Shown: piece by piece, positions 15,811-25,061 of the stretch
Numbering within the stretch: the first letter of the stretch is position 1
How the letters are laid out: every line of letters begins with the position of its first letter
From: Blattamonas nauphoetae
Lineage: Eukaryota; Preaxostyla; Oxymonadida
Direction of reading: 5' to 3'
NCBI GenBank assembly: GCA_033064195.1
Contig: JARBJD010000535.1
Coordinates: 1 to 35,707, forward strand
Length of the DNA stretch: 35,707 bases
Program-made: the position numbers and the translations under genes
Notes under the pieces: model-generated
Told to the model about the DNA's origin: nothing
Seen by the model: only the letters and a program-made list of their open reading frames with translations
Database searches by the model: none

Positions 15811-16590
15811 AGGTGAGTGGAGGACGAGCGAGGCAAGCAGAGGTGAGAGGAGGACGAGCGAGGCAAGTGGAGGACGAGGGAGGCAAGCAGAGGTGAGGGA
15901 GGACGAGGGAGGCAAGCAGAGGTGAGTGGAAGACGAGGGAGGCAAGCTGAGGAGAGTGGAGGACGAGGGAGGCAAGCAGAGGTGAGTGGAGGACGAGGGA
16001 GGCAAGCAGAGGTGAGTGGAAGACGAGGGAGGCAAGCAGAGGTGAGAGGAGGACGAGGGAGGCAAGCAGAGGAGAGTGGAGGACGAGGAAGGCAAGCAGA
16101 GGCAAGCAGAGGTGAGTGGAGGACAAGGGAGGCAAGCAGAGGTGAGAGGAGGACGAGGAAGGCAAGCAGAGGTGAGTGGAGGACGAGGGAGGCAAGCAGA
16201 GAAGAGAGGAGGACGAGGGAGGCGAGCAGAGGTGAGAGGAGGACGAGGAAGGCAAGCAGAGGCAAGCAGAGGTGAGTGGAGGACGAGGGAGGCAAGCGGG
16301 GACGAGGGAGGCGAGAGGAGAGACGAGAGGACGAGGAGGAAGCAGGACGAGGAGGTGGAGGAGGAGGCAAGCAGAGGGAGTGGAGGACGAGGGAGGAAGA
16401 GGGACAGAGGAGGACGAGGAGGCAAGCAGAGGAAGACGTGGGAGGACGAGGGGAGGCAGGAAGGAGTGGAGGTGAGGGAGGAAGGAGGAGTGGAGGCAAG
16501 GCCAAGAGAAGAAATGACAGAGGAATACGACACAGGAGGACCAGGAGGCAGGACACAGAAGGAGGCAGGTGGAAATGAATGGAAAAAGGT
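15811..16590. repeat. Polypurine 30-base minisatellite
   Basis: The unit is 30 bases: GGACGAGGGAGGCAAGCAGA followed by GGTGAGTGGA. About 16 units run in good register from 15811 to about 16300, with point variants (AGAGTGGA, AGACGAGG) and one 10-base GGCAAGCAGA duplication appearing more than once. From 16300 to about 16590 the array decays into irregular GA-rich DNA. The plus strand is almost all purine. Because the unit is a multiple of three, it opens long frames on both strands (up to 347 codons of Ser/Leu/Pro repeats on the minus strand), which I do not consider genes. Confidence 0.93.
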
Positions 16591-16599
16591 GAGGAAATG

Positions 16600-18100
16600 A
16601 ATCAGAATGGAATAGGAGAGGGGAGAAAGGAGAATCGGAGATGTAAGGAACAACAGTAGGAGTTGAAGGAATAACAGAAGAATGATTAGAGGAGTTTGTC
16701 ACTGAATCCAAATATGAAAAGATGTCTTCTCACCCAACTCTGCCTCAATCAAAAATCTTCCTCACCCTGTTGTCTCTGCCCCTCTTCTGAGAATAGGAAA
16801 GAAGAAATGAAAATGATGAGAAATCAATAATAACAGGTGCTCCGGTGAGCGAAGTGCCATCGCGTAAAAATCCCAAATAATCCTTCATCCTAGTAATGGT
16901 GACCCTAAAATAACTATGGTCTTCTGGAAAGACCTCATGTCTAAAAAATAGAGAGAATAATGATTTAAGAAAAATGGCAGACTTGTGAAAAGAATGGAAA
17001 GTATTCCTTTCGGATGAATTAAGAGAGCCAGTTTGGCTGTCAAAGAAATTGAAAAGGTCATCCGAGGAGCGGATGGGTGTTGTGAGGTGAGTGGAAACTA
17101 AATTTGTAAGAACTCCGAACTCGGAGTCGCAACAATTCTTGCCGTGTTGCTCGGCGAAGAAGAGTAACACACCCTCTTCTCTGAAAAAGAGGGTTTAAGG
17201 AAGACAAAAGAAACCAAGGACGAACTGGTTCCGAAAATGTGGACCAGTGTCCGAAAATACAGTGACATGTGATTTGGAATGATATGAAGGAAGTGCAAAT
17301 AAATCGGAAAGACATTCTTGAACGAAACGGTGGTCGTGCGAAAGCACTGGTGAAATAAAGTTGTGATGTGTTTTGAAATAACAGAATTTTGTGAAGTGAA
17401 ACACGTAATGCACAAATGAGAAACTGAAACTTGTGAATAGAAATCATGACCTATTTGGGTGTTTGAGATTGGCAAGTGCCAATTTTCTTTAAAATCCATC
17501 ACGATAACTAAAGAGTTATCGTCGATGGATGAAGTGGAAGTATTGTAAAACTTTCTTTGTGTTTCTGCTATTTTTTGTGTTGTTCAATTGTTTTTAATTC
17601 ATTTTCTTCTTTTGTGTGAGTTTTTGTTTTGTGATTTTAATGTTTCTTGTTTTTGCAGATATTTCCCTCGCTCACAAATCGAGCAAAGGTCTGTTCTTTT
17701 TTTGGTTTTTGTAGAATTTTTTTGTTTTGTTGCAAAATGAAGAATATGACATGTTTGTTTTCCCCTGTTCAACGAGTTTGCGGTGTAAATCCTTCTTCGT
17801 TGATTCGAGAAGCCGGATTTCAGAATTTTTGTTTTGAGTTGGGACACTATTGGTTGAAGGTGTATTCGGAATGGAAGCGAATGATGCTTGTGAAGGAGTG
17901 AGGAGGAAAGTGATGTCCTCTTCGTTGATTGAATCAAGGATTGATGGTTCTATGAGATTAGGAAAAGAGAGAAATAAGAGAAAAGAGAGTTGGACTGTTT
18001 TTTTTCTCCTTTCGTGACTGTCTGGCTTGATTTTCGCAGCTTGGCGATGTGTTTTCGTGAATTGCTTTCATTAATTCAGTATCTTCTTGTATGTTGATTT
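16600..18100. other. Spacer with weak coding-like remnant
   Basis: No intact gene is seen. A minus-strand open stretch at 16745-17170 has no ATG at its start and has a faint resemblance to the end of Ty1/copia-type polymerase proteins (ERNTFHS, YLGFLRDGT). If real, it is a decayed fossil. From 17540 to 18100 the DNA is T-rich. A strong hairpin at 17496-17528 is listed separately. Confidence 0.35.
17496..17528. repeat. Perfect 8-bp hairpin with outer extension
   Basis: CGATAACT (17502-17509) pairs with AGTTATCG (17514-17521) around a 4-base AAAG loop. Outer arms CCATC (17496-17500) and GATGG (17524-17528) pair again after a small bulge. It is not followed by a T-run on either strand, so it is not an ordinary terminator. 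It may be the core of a small palindromic element or an RNA stem. Confidence 0.6.
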
Positions 18101-18107
18101 TCTATGA

Positions 18108-18279
18108 AAAAAAAGTGAAAAAAATGAGCGGTAACCTGTTTTGACGCTGGTCGACGTCGAGTGGGATTTCGAGGTCTCCCACCGATTCTGTCGAATCGGG
18201 AGCGGGCATAATTGTATGCCCCCTCCTCGACGTCGAACCCGGCAGCCTGGGTCTCGCCAAGTGACAACACTTGGGAGAC
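18108..18279 (-). ncRNA. Candidate structured small RNA: cloverleaf plus hairpin, then T-runs
   Basis: Bases 18149-18161 pair with 18226-18239 (13 pairs, one bulge). This stem closes three hairpins: 18161-18166 with 18177-18182, 18083-like arm 18183-18188 with 18093-18098 replaced here by 18183-18188 with 18193-18198, and 18204-18210 with 18215-18221. A separate hairpin pairs 18251-18263 with 18268-18279 (12 pairs, one bulged G, loop ACAA). Read on the minus strand, the cloverleaf contains GGGTTCGACGTC, close to a Pol III B box. Two T-runs of 7 and 8 follow within 45 bases (18118-18124 and 18108-18115). It does not fold as a standard tRNA, and I recognise no known RNA family. The same helices form on the plus strand, so strand is inferred from the T-runs. 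Confidence 0.42.
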
Positions 18280-18289
18280 ACACTGCATT

Positions 18290-18830
18290 AGTTTCACCTT
18301 ATCGTCTTTATTTCTCATTTCACGATGTAAATGAGACAAAGACGAACAAAGTGAAGTGAATTTATCTAAAGAGAGAAAGATTGAGAGAAAAGAGAGACAA
18401 ACTATTGTAATAAGCCAGAACTATCTCCTTGATTGGTATGAGTTCATGACGACTATCCAGAGCTTTGATGAGAGGTGCTGCTGGATAGTCGCTATATTGT
18501 TTGACGAGAAGGTCGTAAATCTCCTTCCCGTGCGTGCTGATAGTCGATTTTGGTTTCGTGGTATAAGTTTCCATGATTAAGAGAAGATATGATGGGGTTG
18601 AAAATTGATGAGTTTTGCAAGAATGTATATTGGGGGACGAAAGGATTACTGAGAAATCTGCCTTCCATGGCCCACAAGTCTGTGTCATCACCTGGAAAGA
18701 CATTCAACCAACCTGATTCGCTCCTCACATCACTCAACTTGTTGACATTTCACCTCTCCCTTCCCCACACTCATCAGCAAATGACCTGATTTTTCCCCCT
18801 CTCGCCCTCCATTCGACCTGATTATACCCT
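18290..18830. other. Spacer without a supported gene
   Basis: A minus-strand open stretch (about 18362-18575) starting with an internal ATG (METYTTKPKS) reads like protein for about 70 residues but matches nothing I know and has no clear gene context. It may be an exon or a remnant. Confidence 0.25.
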
Positions 18831-18834
18831 CACT

Positions 18835-19170
18835 CTCCCTCCACCCATCGCAAATTCACCTCCTTCCTCCCTCCACCCATCACAAATTCACTTCCTTCCG
18901 CCCTCCACTCATCACAAATTGACCTCCTTCCGCCCTCCACTTATCACAAATTCACCTCCTTCCGCCCTCCACCCATCGCAAATTGACCTCTTTCCGCCCT
19001 CCACCCATCGCAAATTGACCTCTTTCCGCCCTCCACCCATCGCAAATTCACCTCTTTCCGCCCTCCACCCATCGCAAATTGACCTCCTTCCGCCCTCCAC
19101 CCATCGCAAATTGACCTCTTTCCTCCCTCCACTCATCACAAATTCACCTCCTTCCGCCTTCCACCCATCC
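18835..19170. repeat. Pyrimidine-rich 32-base minisatellite
   Basis: The unit of 32 bases contains CCGCCCTCCACCCATCGCAA followed by ATT(G/C)ACCTC(T/C)TT. About 10 to 11 units are in tandem, with CGCAAATT/CACAAATT and TTGACC/TTCACC variants alternating. The 32-base length does not keep a reading frame, which argues against a coding role. Confidence 0.92.
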
Positions 19171-19199
19171 CATTCCTCCAAAAACTCATCTCATCCGAG

Positions 19200-21145
19200 T
19201 TGAATTCAGTTCTGTCTCCGCTTCTACTCACTCCTCTACACATCATCTCGTCATCTGGACACAAATCGGAGAATTCGCTGGCGTGGATGCAAGGATTCCT
19301 TTTTCAACCTGTCAAAGCGATGAACTCGTTTGGTATCGTCCTGTTGGAGGGAGGCCGGTGAGGCGAATTGACATCAGTGCAGGCAGTGAATTTTCAGCAT
19401 TTGAAGGAATACCAAGTGATGTGGGATCAAAGAACGAAACAACCCACAGCCTCAAATCCAGCCAGCAGCAATTCAATCTTGTCCACACTTGCCGCTGTTT
19501 TGTGGATAACATTGACACATGGACATGTTTGTCTTGCCAAACTATCTTCAGAAGCAGGGAAGACGTCACTGTCCAAAACTCCATCGTCTTTCCCCTCATT
19601 ATCATTCCAACGAATTGATATGAACTCCAAATGTCTTGTTGTCGATAACACCGCTTCCATAGTCTCTTCATTCTCTCCACCTTTGGAATCGTCTCCTTTC
19701 TCCACTCTCTTCCCCACCCACGGAACTGAAGTCACGAAGTCTGAAATGGGTTTCGAAAACGACATGGGGATGATTAACGAATGCGACTTTGCAAATCACG
19801 AGCTGAAGAAACTTGTGATCACTGGGAAGACCCGTGCACACTGCTTCGTTGGCGAGCAACAATTTGTCGAGTCTGACAAGGATTCAGACAGTCTCACTCT
19901 CAACGGAATTCACTCTCGCTGTGACATAGGGTTTTTGTCGATGTTTAATTTCTATTCACTAAATTTGGGATGCTTCTGCATCCTCATTCATCGTCATCCA
20001 ACTCGTTCTAATTGACACCATGACATGCTATTATCGTCCTTGCCATCATTTTTTCGTCTCTCTCTCTCATATCTCCTGCCCCCCTCTCTCATCAACTTCG
20101 ATGGCGAAGCACACTTACCATGTTCATGATCCGACTTCCCAGCTCCAACAAGTCCTCTCAACTGTCTTCCCACAGTGTGAATGTCATTATAACAGCACAG
20201 AGTCGTTTTTTTGTTCCGTCTGAATCAGTTTCTCTTCACCGTACATGACTTTCCGGCCATTCTTTTCCTTTCATATTTTCGTCGATTTCTCTTCAATTCT
20301 TGCTTTTTCTGAATGTTCATCTCGAAATAATGAAAAGATGGAAAAAAATATCGGACAAGAGATTGTCTTGGATAAAAACGAAAAGTTGTTAGGGTTAGAA
20401 CACCAACAGTGGTGAAATTGGCGAGAGGTATTCACCAAGCAATGTAAACGTGATTGTTGAGTGTGTTTCGTCTGATATAATGGATCTTGGGAGACGAATT
20501 GAAGTGAAAAGCCTGACTGAGTCACAGTGACAGAAACGGCGTGGTGAGGCTTGGGGTGGGTGAGGATAAACAGGAGTGGTGTTTGGTCAACAAAGAAGTA
20601 TGGAGTTCGCTTGATTAGAACCTCTCCCTTTGATTACACACCACCAGTCTGTGGTGGAGGCAAGTTGGAAGCGAGGGGTCGGATGTGGTGCGAGTAGAGT
20701 GGATTTGAATGAGTAGGTGGAAATGCGGAGAGGTTCGAGGGAGGGAAGGATGGTGTGATGAGGGATGATTGTTTGTTGGAGTGAGTGTGCTCGTGTGACA
20801 CAATCGCGAACACGAACGATGAAGGGCGAGAGGTGGCGCAGGTGCGGGGAGGTTGAAGAGGGCGGTGAGGAGGGCTTGCTGTGAGAACTGGATGGATGAA
20901 GGAAAAATGAGTACCAAGCAAACAACAACGATAAAACAGCGAGTGGAAAGAAAAATCAAAAAACTCCAAATTGTTCGCACACCTCTTCAAATTATTCCAT
21001 GGCCCATAATCTGTGAAAGACCGGTCTTCAGAAACCCACACAACAGCAAATTTGTCCGATTCGACGGCGCAGTCTCACCATCGAATTCTCCAAGTTTCGT
21101 CACTTGTTTTGTTCAAATGTGCATCATCAAGCAGAATGAATGTTG
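19200..21145. other. Spacer with one weak open frame (about 19368-20015)
   Basis: The longest plus-strand open frame runs 215 codons to 20015 but opens with TTG. Its first ATG in frame is about 18 codons in. It is rich in S, T and N with a local MGFENDMGMINECDFANHEL stretch that could be a piece of a beta-helix-type protein. I could not identify it. The rest (20016-21145) shows only short shadow frames and a few A- or T-rich tracts. Confidence 0.25.
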
Positions 21146-21149
21146 ATAT

Positions 21150-22800
21150 CTACCTTAATTCCGCCAAGTCGCTTCTCATAAGTGCAATCAATGTTGTACC
21201 CACATTCGACGAGAGAAACAACAAAGAGTCGCCGGGATGCTTCATTTGCACAAGAGGCGCTAAATACGTGTCCAATATCGGCTCAGGTTCGCTGGACATC
21301 TGCATTTCACCTAAAACACGCTCAAACGAGACAAGTGACACACCAGGCGGCTTGTACTTCGAGATCATCACTAAAGCCTGCGATGAATGCTCGTTCAGCA
21401 GCTGTGAACGGTTGAGTGTGATGAATTCTGTAATATTCTCAATTGCCTTCGCGCATTCGAACTCAACGTACAACTGTTTCCGCATTTGTCTTCTCACAAC
21501 TTTTTCCTTCGCCACGTAAGTTCCTGGAAGCACACAATTATAAGAAGAGCATCTGCTTGATATGTCGTCAGGAGCAGAGGCCAAGGCAGAGGAACAAGAA
21601 TCGCGTTTAAGATGTGTGCGAACTGTTCATACGAAATGAGGTCCGGTGACGACTTGAGCAGAACAGGCAGCGCCGCCAAGGTGGAGAAGGCGATACAGAA
21701 CAATGTTAGGTATTCGTCAGTTTCTGTGTGAGGGAAGAAGCACTGCGGTTTCGCCACAGAATCGTTGAATCGTGTTTCCATCAGAGACTCAAACGCGTGA
21801 CAGTGTTCCAAGTATCCCGATAAGCGTGCCGAATACTTCATGATCCTGAATCATACGATGATGGTGCGGGTCCACCAGGTTCATCGACGCTTGAATGGTC
21901 GAGATCGTTTTGATAATCCCGAACACCTGTGTCAGCTCCCGACGATCAGTCATCGTCCCATTCACTGCCAGACCCAATGTGTTGTGCAGATTGTCTGAGA
22001 GTAATCCAAGAAAACGAGCAAAAAAGACAAACTGACGTTCCTCCACTGATAATCCAGGTCCACACATATATGTCACAAACTCCTTCATCAGATTCACTAC
22101 AATTGAGTCGTGCAGAAGGTCATCCGTTCTTGGCCTGACATTCGAATTCTGCCAAGATGACGAACCAATGACAACAAACAATGTCCAGGATATTTACATC
22201 TAAATCGCTCATCACAGCACAGTCTTGGGCAGGCAGCGCATCCAACTCCCCATCGTTGATCCTCTGCAGCAGTTGCGGGATGTTTGTTGGGTTGACAGGA
22301 ATTTGAAGCATCTCCAGCTCGTACCACAGAACTCCCAATGACCAGATGTCGCTTTTCGAGTTGTATCTGAACTAACGAACAATGAATCAAAAGCCAAGGA
22401 TACACACAATTGGCCTGTCAGAAGCTCAGGGCTCATGTAGAAAAGTGTGCCTGTTTTTTGTGGTTGCCATTTTGAACGAGTGCCGTAGATTCTGCAACTC
22501 ACCAGTCACCTAGACACACACCCCACATTGAAAGAGAGAACCATCCATACCAAGTTTCGCCACTCCAGGGCTCGTCAAATCCACGATTTCTGATTTGATG
22601 TCGCGATGAAAACTTATCTGCTTGTGCAGTTCTCGTAATGTTAAAGAAATGTGTGTGATGATATCCAAAATTCGCTGAAGAGAGTGACGATATCAGAGAC
22701 ATACCGATTCAACGAGTATGTAGTTCTCTTTCCGGTGCTTCCTAATCAGCTGGCCCGCATCCCCCGAGTTGCTAAACTCAATCACAACAAACACGCTCTC
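21150..22800 (-). CDS. Protein kinase (NEK-like) with a C-terminal helical region, five short introns
   Basis: The kinase part reads VVIEFSNSGDAGQLIRKH (hinge), then HRDIKSE (catalytic loop), VAKLGD (DFG position), KTGTLFYMSPELLTG (activation loop end) and KSDIWSLGVLWYELEML (helix F). A helical tail of about 350 residues follows (SVEERQFVFFARFLGLL, YEQFAHILNAILVPL). GT-AG introns that keep the frame are 22675-22704 (30 bases), 22367-22407 (41), 22149-22179 (31), 21788-21836 (49) and 21507-21535 (29). A further 41-base intron is likely after VAKLG near 22540. Two spots (near 22500 and 22800) need a frame change that no GT-AG intron explains, so it is either decayed or hit by assembly indels. 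The glycine loop and start are not found. The HRD aspartate is kept. The 3' end is the TAG at 21150. Confidence 0.68.
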
Positions 22801-22979
22801 TTATTCCAACTGAGCACGTCGGAGAAGCGAATGTTTGCGTGGGAGCCATGGAGGATGGATCTGCCCCCTGAGATCTTTCTCTCAATTAACAACACGACTA
22901 TTCACGATATCACTTACATTTTCCATTACCATCTCGAAGTTTGATCGTCTTCAATCATCGCTGGCTGAATGTGTTTTTT

Positions 22980-23455
22980 CTTATCAAGAATTGGACTTAT
23001 CTGTTTTAGTTGTTCTCCTTCACGATAAATCCCAGACACTGGTTCGTCTCCGAATTCACATCGCTGGATGGAGCCTCGCGAACTCGGACATTTCAAGCAG
23101 CTGATTCTATTACCTTCATTCAAGTCTTCAACAGCCAGTTCTCCGATCAGACATTGTCTGGGAGCGGTATTGTTTTAGCAATAGTGGAACGTTTCACGTC
23201 CTCCGTGTCTTCGACTCGCTTTTCGAAAACAACAAGGCAGGGACGAAGGGAGGGTGCATCTCAACGCATTATTCCGACCACAGTTTCCACCGATGCATCT
23301 TTCGGAAGAACACAGCCGCTGAAAGAGGCGGCGCACTCTCTTTCAATCAACCAAACCTGATTTTCTTTGAAGACACACATTTCGGTGAGAACAAGACTCT
23401 AGAGTATTTGGACAATGCGAAGGACTTCGCCTTTAATCTGAACTCACTCATCCAA
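22980..23455 (+). pseudogene. Right-handed beta-helix protein fragment
   Basis: Tandem coils typical of pectin-lyase-like beta-helix surface proteins are visible. First comes DSITFIQVFNSQFSDQ and GSGIVLA (about 23105-23190). Then, in another frame, VFDSLFENNKAGTKGGC, CIFRKNTAAERGGALSF and THFGENKTLE (about 23200-23420). The repeated F-x-N-N/NTA...GGA pattern is the hallmark. In protists such proteins are often secreted or membrane-anchored. There is no start, signal peptide or C-terminal anchor. The coding pattern stops near 23455, where a minus-strand helical fragment abuts. It reads as a gene piece rather than a whole gene, with one frame change (short intron, indel or decay) near 23195. 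Confidence 0.55.
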
Positions 23456-23796
23456 TCACCGCGAGCAACAACGTCCACACAAAAATGGATTTCGACTCGA
23501 TTATCCTCCACTCCTTGTCGAACGTCCCAAGCAGCGAGCGCAGAATCCGAGCCAGCGACGACAAAACCTCATCTGTGAACAGCACCGAGTGATGATAGAA
23601 ACGAAGCGAGGGACTTCAGGCAGAGCGGCTGAGGCTGCGAGTGGTAGATGGGAGTGATGGGGAAGAGCGGGCTGAGCAGCGACGGGATCTTCAATTTGGA
23701 CAGCTCGTTCAGTTCGCGCTCTCCAACTTCATTCCCACAAACCACATCGTCCACCACCTCCCCCAACACCACAATCCAATCCACACTTTCCACCAC
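23455..23796 (-). pseudogene. Helical-repeat protein fragment
   Basis: The minus strand reads VGERELNELSKLKIPSLLSP (about 23690-23730), then in another frame LFTDEVLSSLARILRSLLGTF and KSIFVWTLLLAVIG, ending at about 23455. The spacing of Leu, Ile and Val fits alpha-helical (HEAT/ARM-like) repeats, like the tail of the neighbouring kinase gene. It abuts the beta-helix fragment tail to tail. I call it a fragment or a badly interrupted gene; the family is not identified. Confidence 0.4.
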
Positions 23797-24029
23797 TTAA
23801 GTCCTGTGCCGTTGGATGTGAAGATAATCTACGAAGTGATCAAGTCCAACAACGAGAGAATCGCAAAGTCGCATGACTCATCTCTTTAATCCATTTCACT
23901 GTATTGGTTCCATGAACCATTTTTTTCTGAACCTGTGCACATAGTTCCGGAATACGTTGTCTTTTGGATTATTGAAAACTCCTTCATTCGTGACAACGAT
24001 ATATTTCACAAGCAGTTAAATCGAAAAAA

Positions 24030-24287
24030 ATGATTCAATCAGAAAAGATTGACCTAAACGCACGATTATGGTTTGATCACACCACACTCATTGACAGAAC
24101 GACTTTGGAGATCAGAACGTCTGGAATCTCCATTCAGAAATGCAAACAATGTGAATGTGTGAAGGATACAAGGATATTTGAAAATCGAAATGTCGCTCGA
24201 ACTTTTTCCGTTACGATCTATGATCTCAAAAATATTGACCCAATTGGCTCTGAGATTCAAAATGATTTCTCGTTCCAATTCTCCTAG
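24030..24287 (+). CDS. Hypothetical small protein (85 residues)
   Basis: The ATG follows an A-rich run (TCGAAAAAAA). The product has a CKQCECVK pair of cysteines near the middle and is otherwise polar. No family is recognised. It may be a last exon or a remnant; coding status is uncertain. Confidence 0.22.
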   Translation: MIQSEKIDLNARLWFDHTTLIDRTTLEIRTSGISIQKCKQCECVKDTRIFENRNVARTFSVTIYDLKNIDPIGSEIQNDFSFQFS

Positions 24288-24337
24288 GAGTATCACCTAT
24301 GCCAGTTTGGTTCCCATTTCGCTTATACCACTACTTG

Positions 24338-24490
24338 TGACTTACTTCACTTCGACTGTGAATTACTTCACTTCGACTTTGAATGATTTCACTTCGACTT
24401 TGAGTGATTTCACTTCGACTTTGAATTCTTCAATTCGACTTTGAATTATTTATTTCGACTTTGAATTATTATTGTTCGACTTTGAACTAT
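24338..24490 (+). repeat. 21-base minisatellite (CACTTCGACTTTGAATGATTT type)
   Basis: Seven units share the core TTCGACTTTGAATT. The first four are exactly 21 bases long with ACTTCACTTCGACT or ATTTCACTTCGACT; the last three drift and vary in length. The first units keep an open frame encoding FTSTLND-like repeats, then the frame is lost. Confidence 0.85.
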
Positions 24491-24499
24491 TCAGACTGT

Positions 24500-25060
24500 A
24501 TCCAGTATTTTGAGGTTTTCTCCGATTCCCTACGGAATTGATTTCTCAAATTTTATTTTTTTCTTAGTTGGACCAACATGGTTTGTTTCAGCCCCAGGAT
24601 CCGAACTGTTTCTCAACTAAGTTTCCTCTCATCCAGTTTTCTGTTTTGAACTCACCTCCTTCTCTCGCAGAGAGCACATCTCTCTCGAATTGGAGAGCCT
24701 CCATCAAGGTTGTGAAGCTCATTCACAGTTGTTGATATCCTCAGATTGGTACCCCATTTCACAAAATAATGTCCTGTATCAGGTTTCTATTAATTGCTTC
24801 ATGGGAAATCTTCAGAATTAACCTTCCTCTTTGGACTGACATGGGGTGAATCACCCAAATGGGCGAGATTTTTGGACAGAAAAATCAATGACGAGAGGAT
24901 ACCTTTCTTTTCTTCGGATTCGCAACAATTGAATCAATATCATTTCAATCAAGCTGTTTCGCTCATTATTTCATGCATTTCGTGTTCGATCAAGGGTACT
25001 ACACAGTTATGGGCAAGCGATCGAACTCTCTCATCACCTTATTGAGACACTTTGACCTTT
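24500..25060. other. Spacer or upstream exons of the pseudokinase gene
   Basis: An open stretch at about 24794-25045 (with FGLTWGESPKWARFLDRK) reads like protein and lies just before the pseudokinase exons. It could hold upstream exons, because the first recognised exon lacks an ATG. I could not find a frame-keeping junction that joins them. Confidence 0.3.
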
Positions 25061-25061
25061 A

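Noticed and set aside
15610-16711. Long minus-strand frames of up to 347 codons with Ser/Leu/Pro repeats, and plus-strand Arg/Glu/Gly frames
   Set aside because: They are by-products of the 30-base minisatellite: all frames on both strands stay open because the unit is a multiple of three and lacks stops.
18149-18239. A tRNA gene in the cloverleaf region
   Set aside because: The closing stem is 13 pairs, the arms and loops do not fit D, anticodon and T arms, and no anticodon loop of 7 bases is present.
22490-22520. An 11-12 base micro-intron in the kinase activation loop
   Set aside because: Removing it creates a stop and no spliceosomal intron that short is known; an indel or decay is more likely.
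22926-23123. Kinase N-lobe on the minus strand
   Set aside because: No glycine loop or lysine motif is visible, and the plus strand here carries clear beta-helix coils.
24338-24490. A coding repeat domain (FTSTLND units)
   Set aside because: The frame opens only for the 21-base units and is lost when unit length drifts; no gene context.
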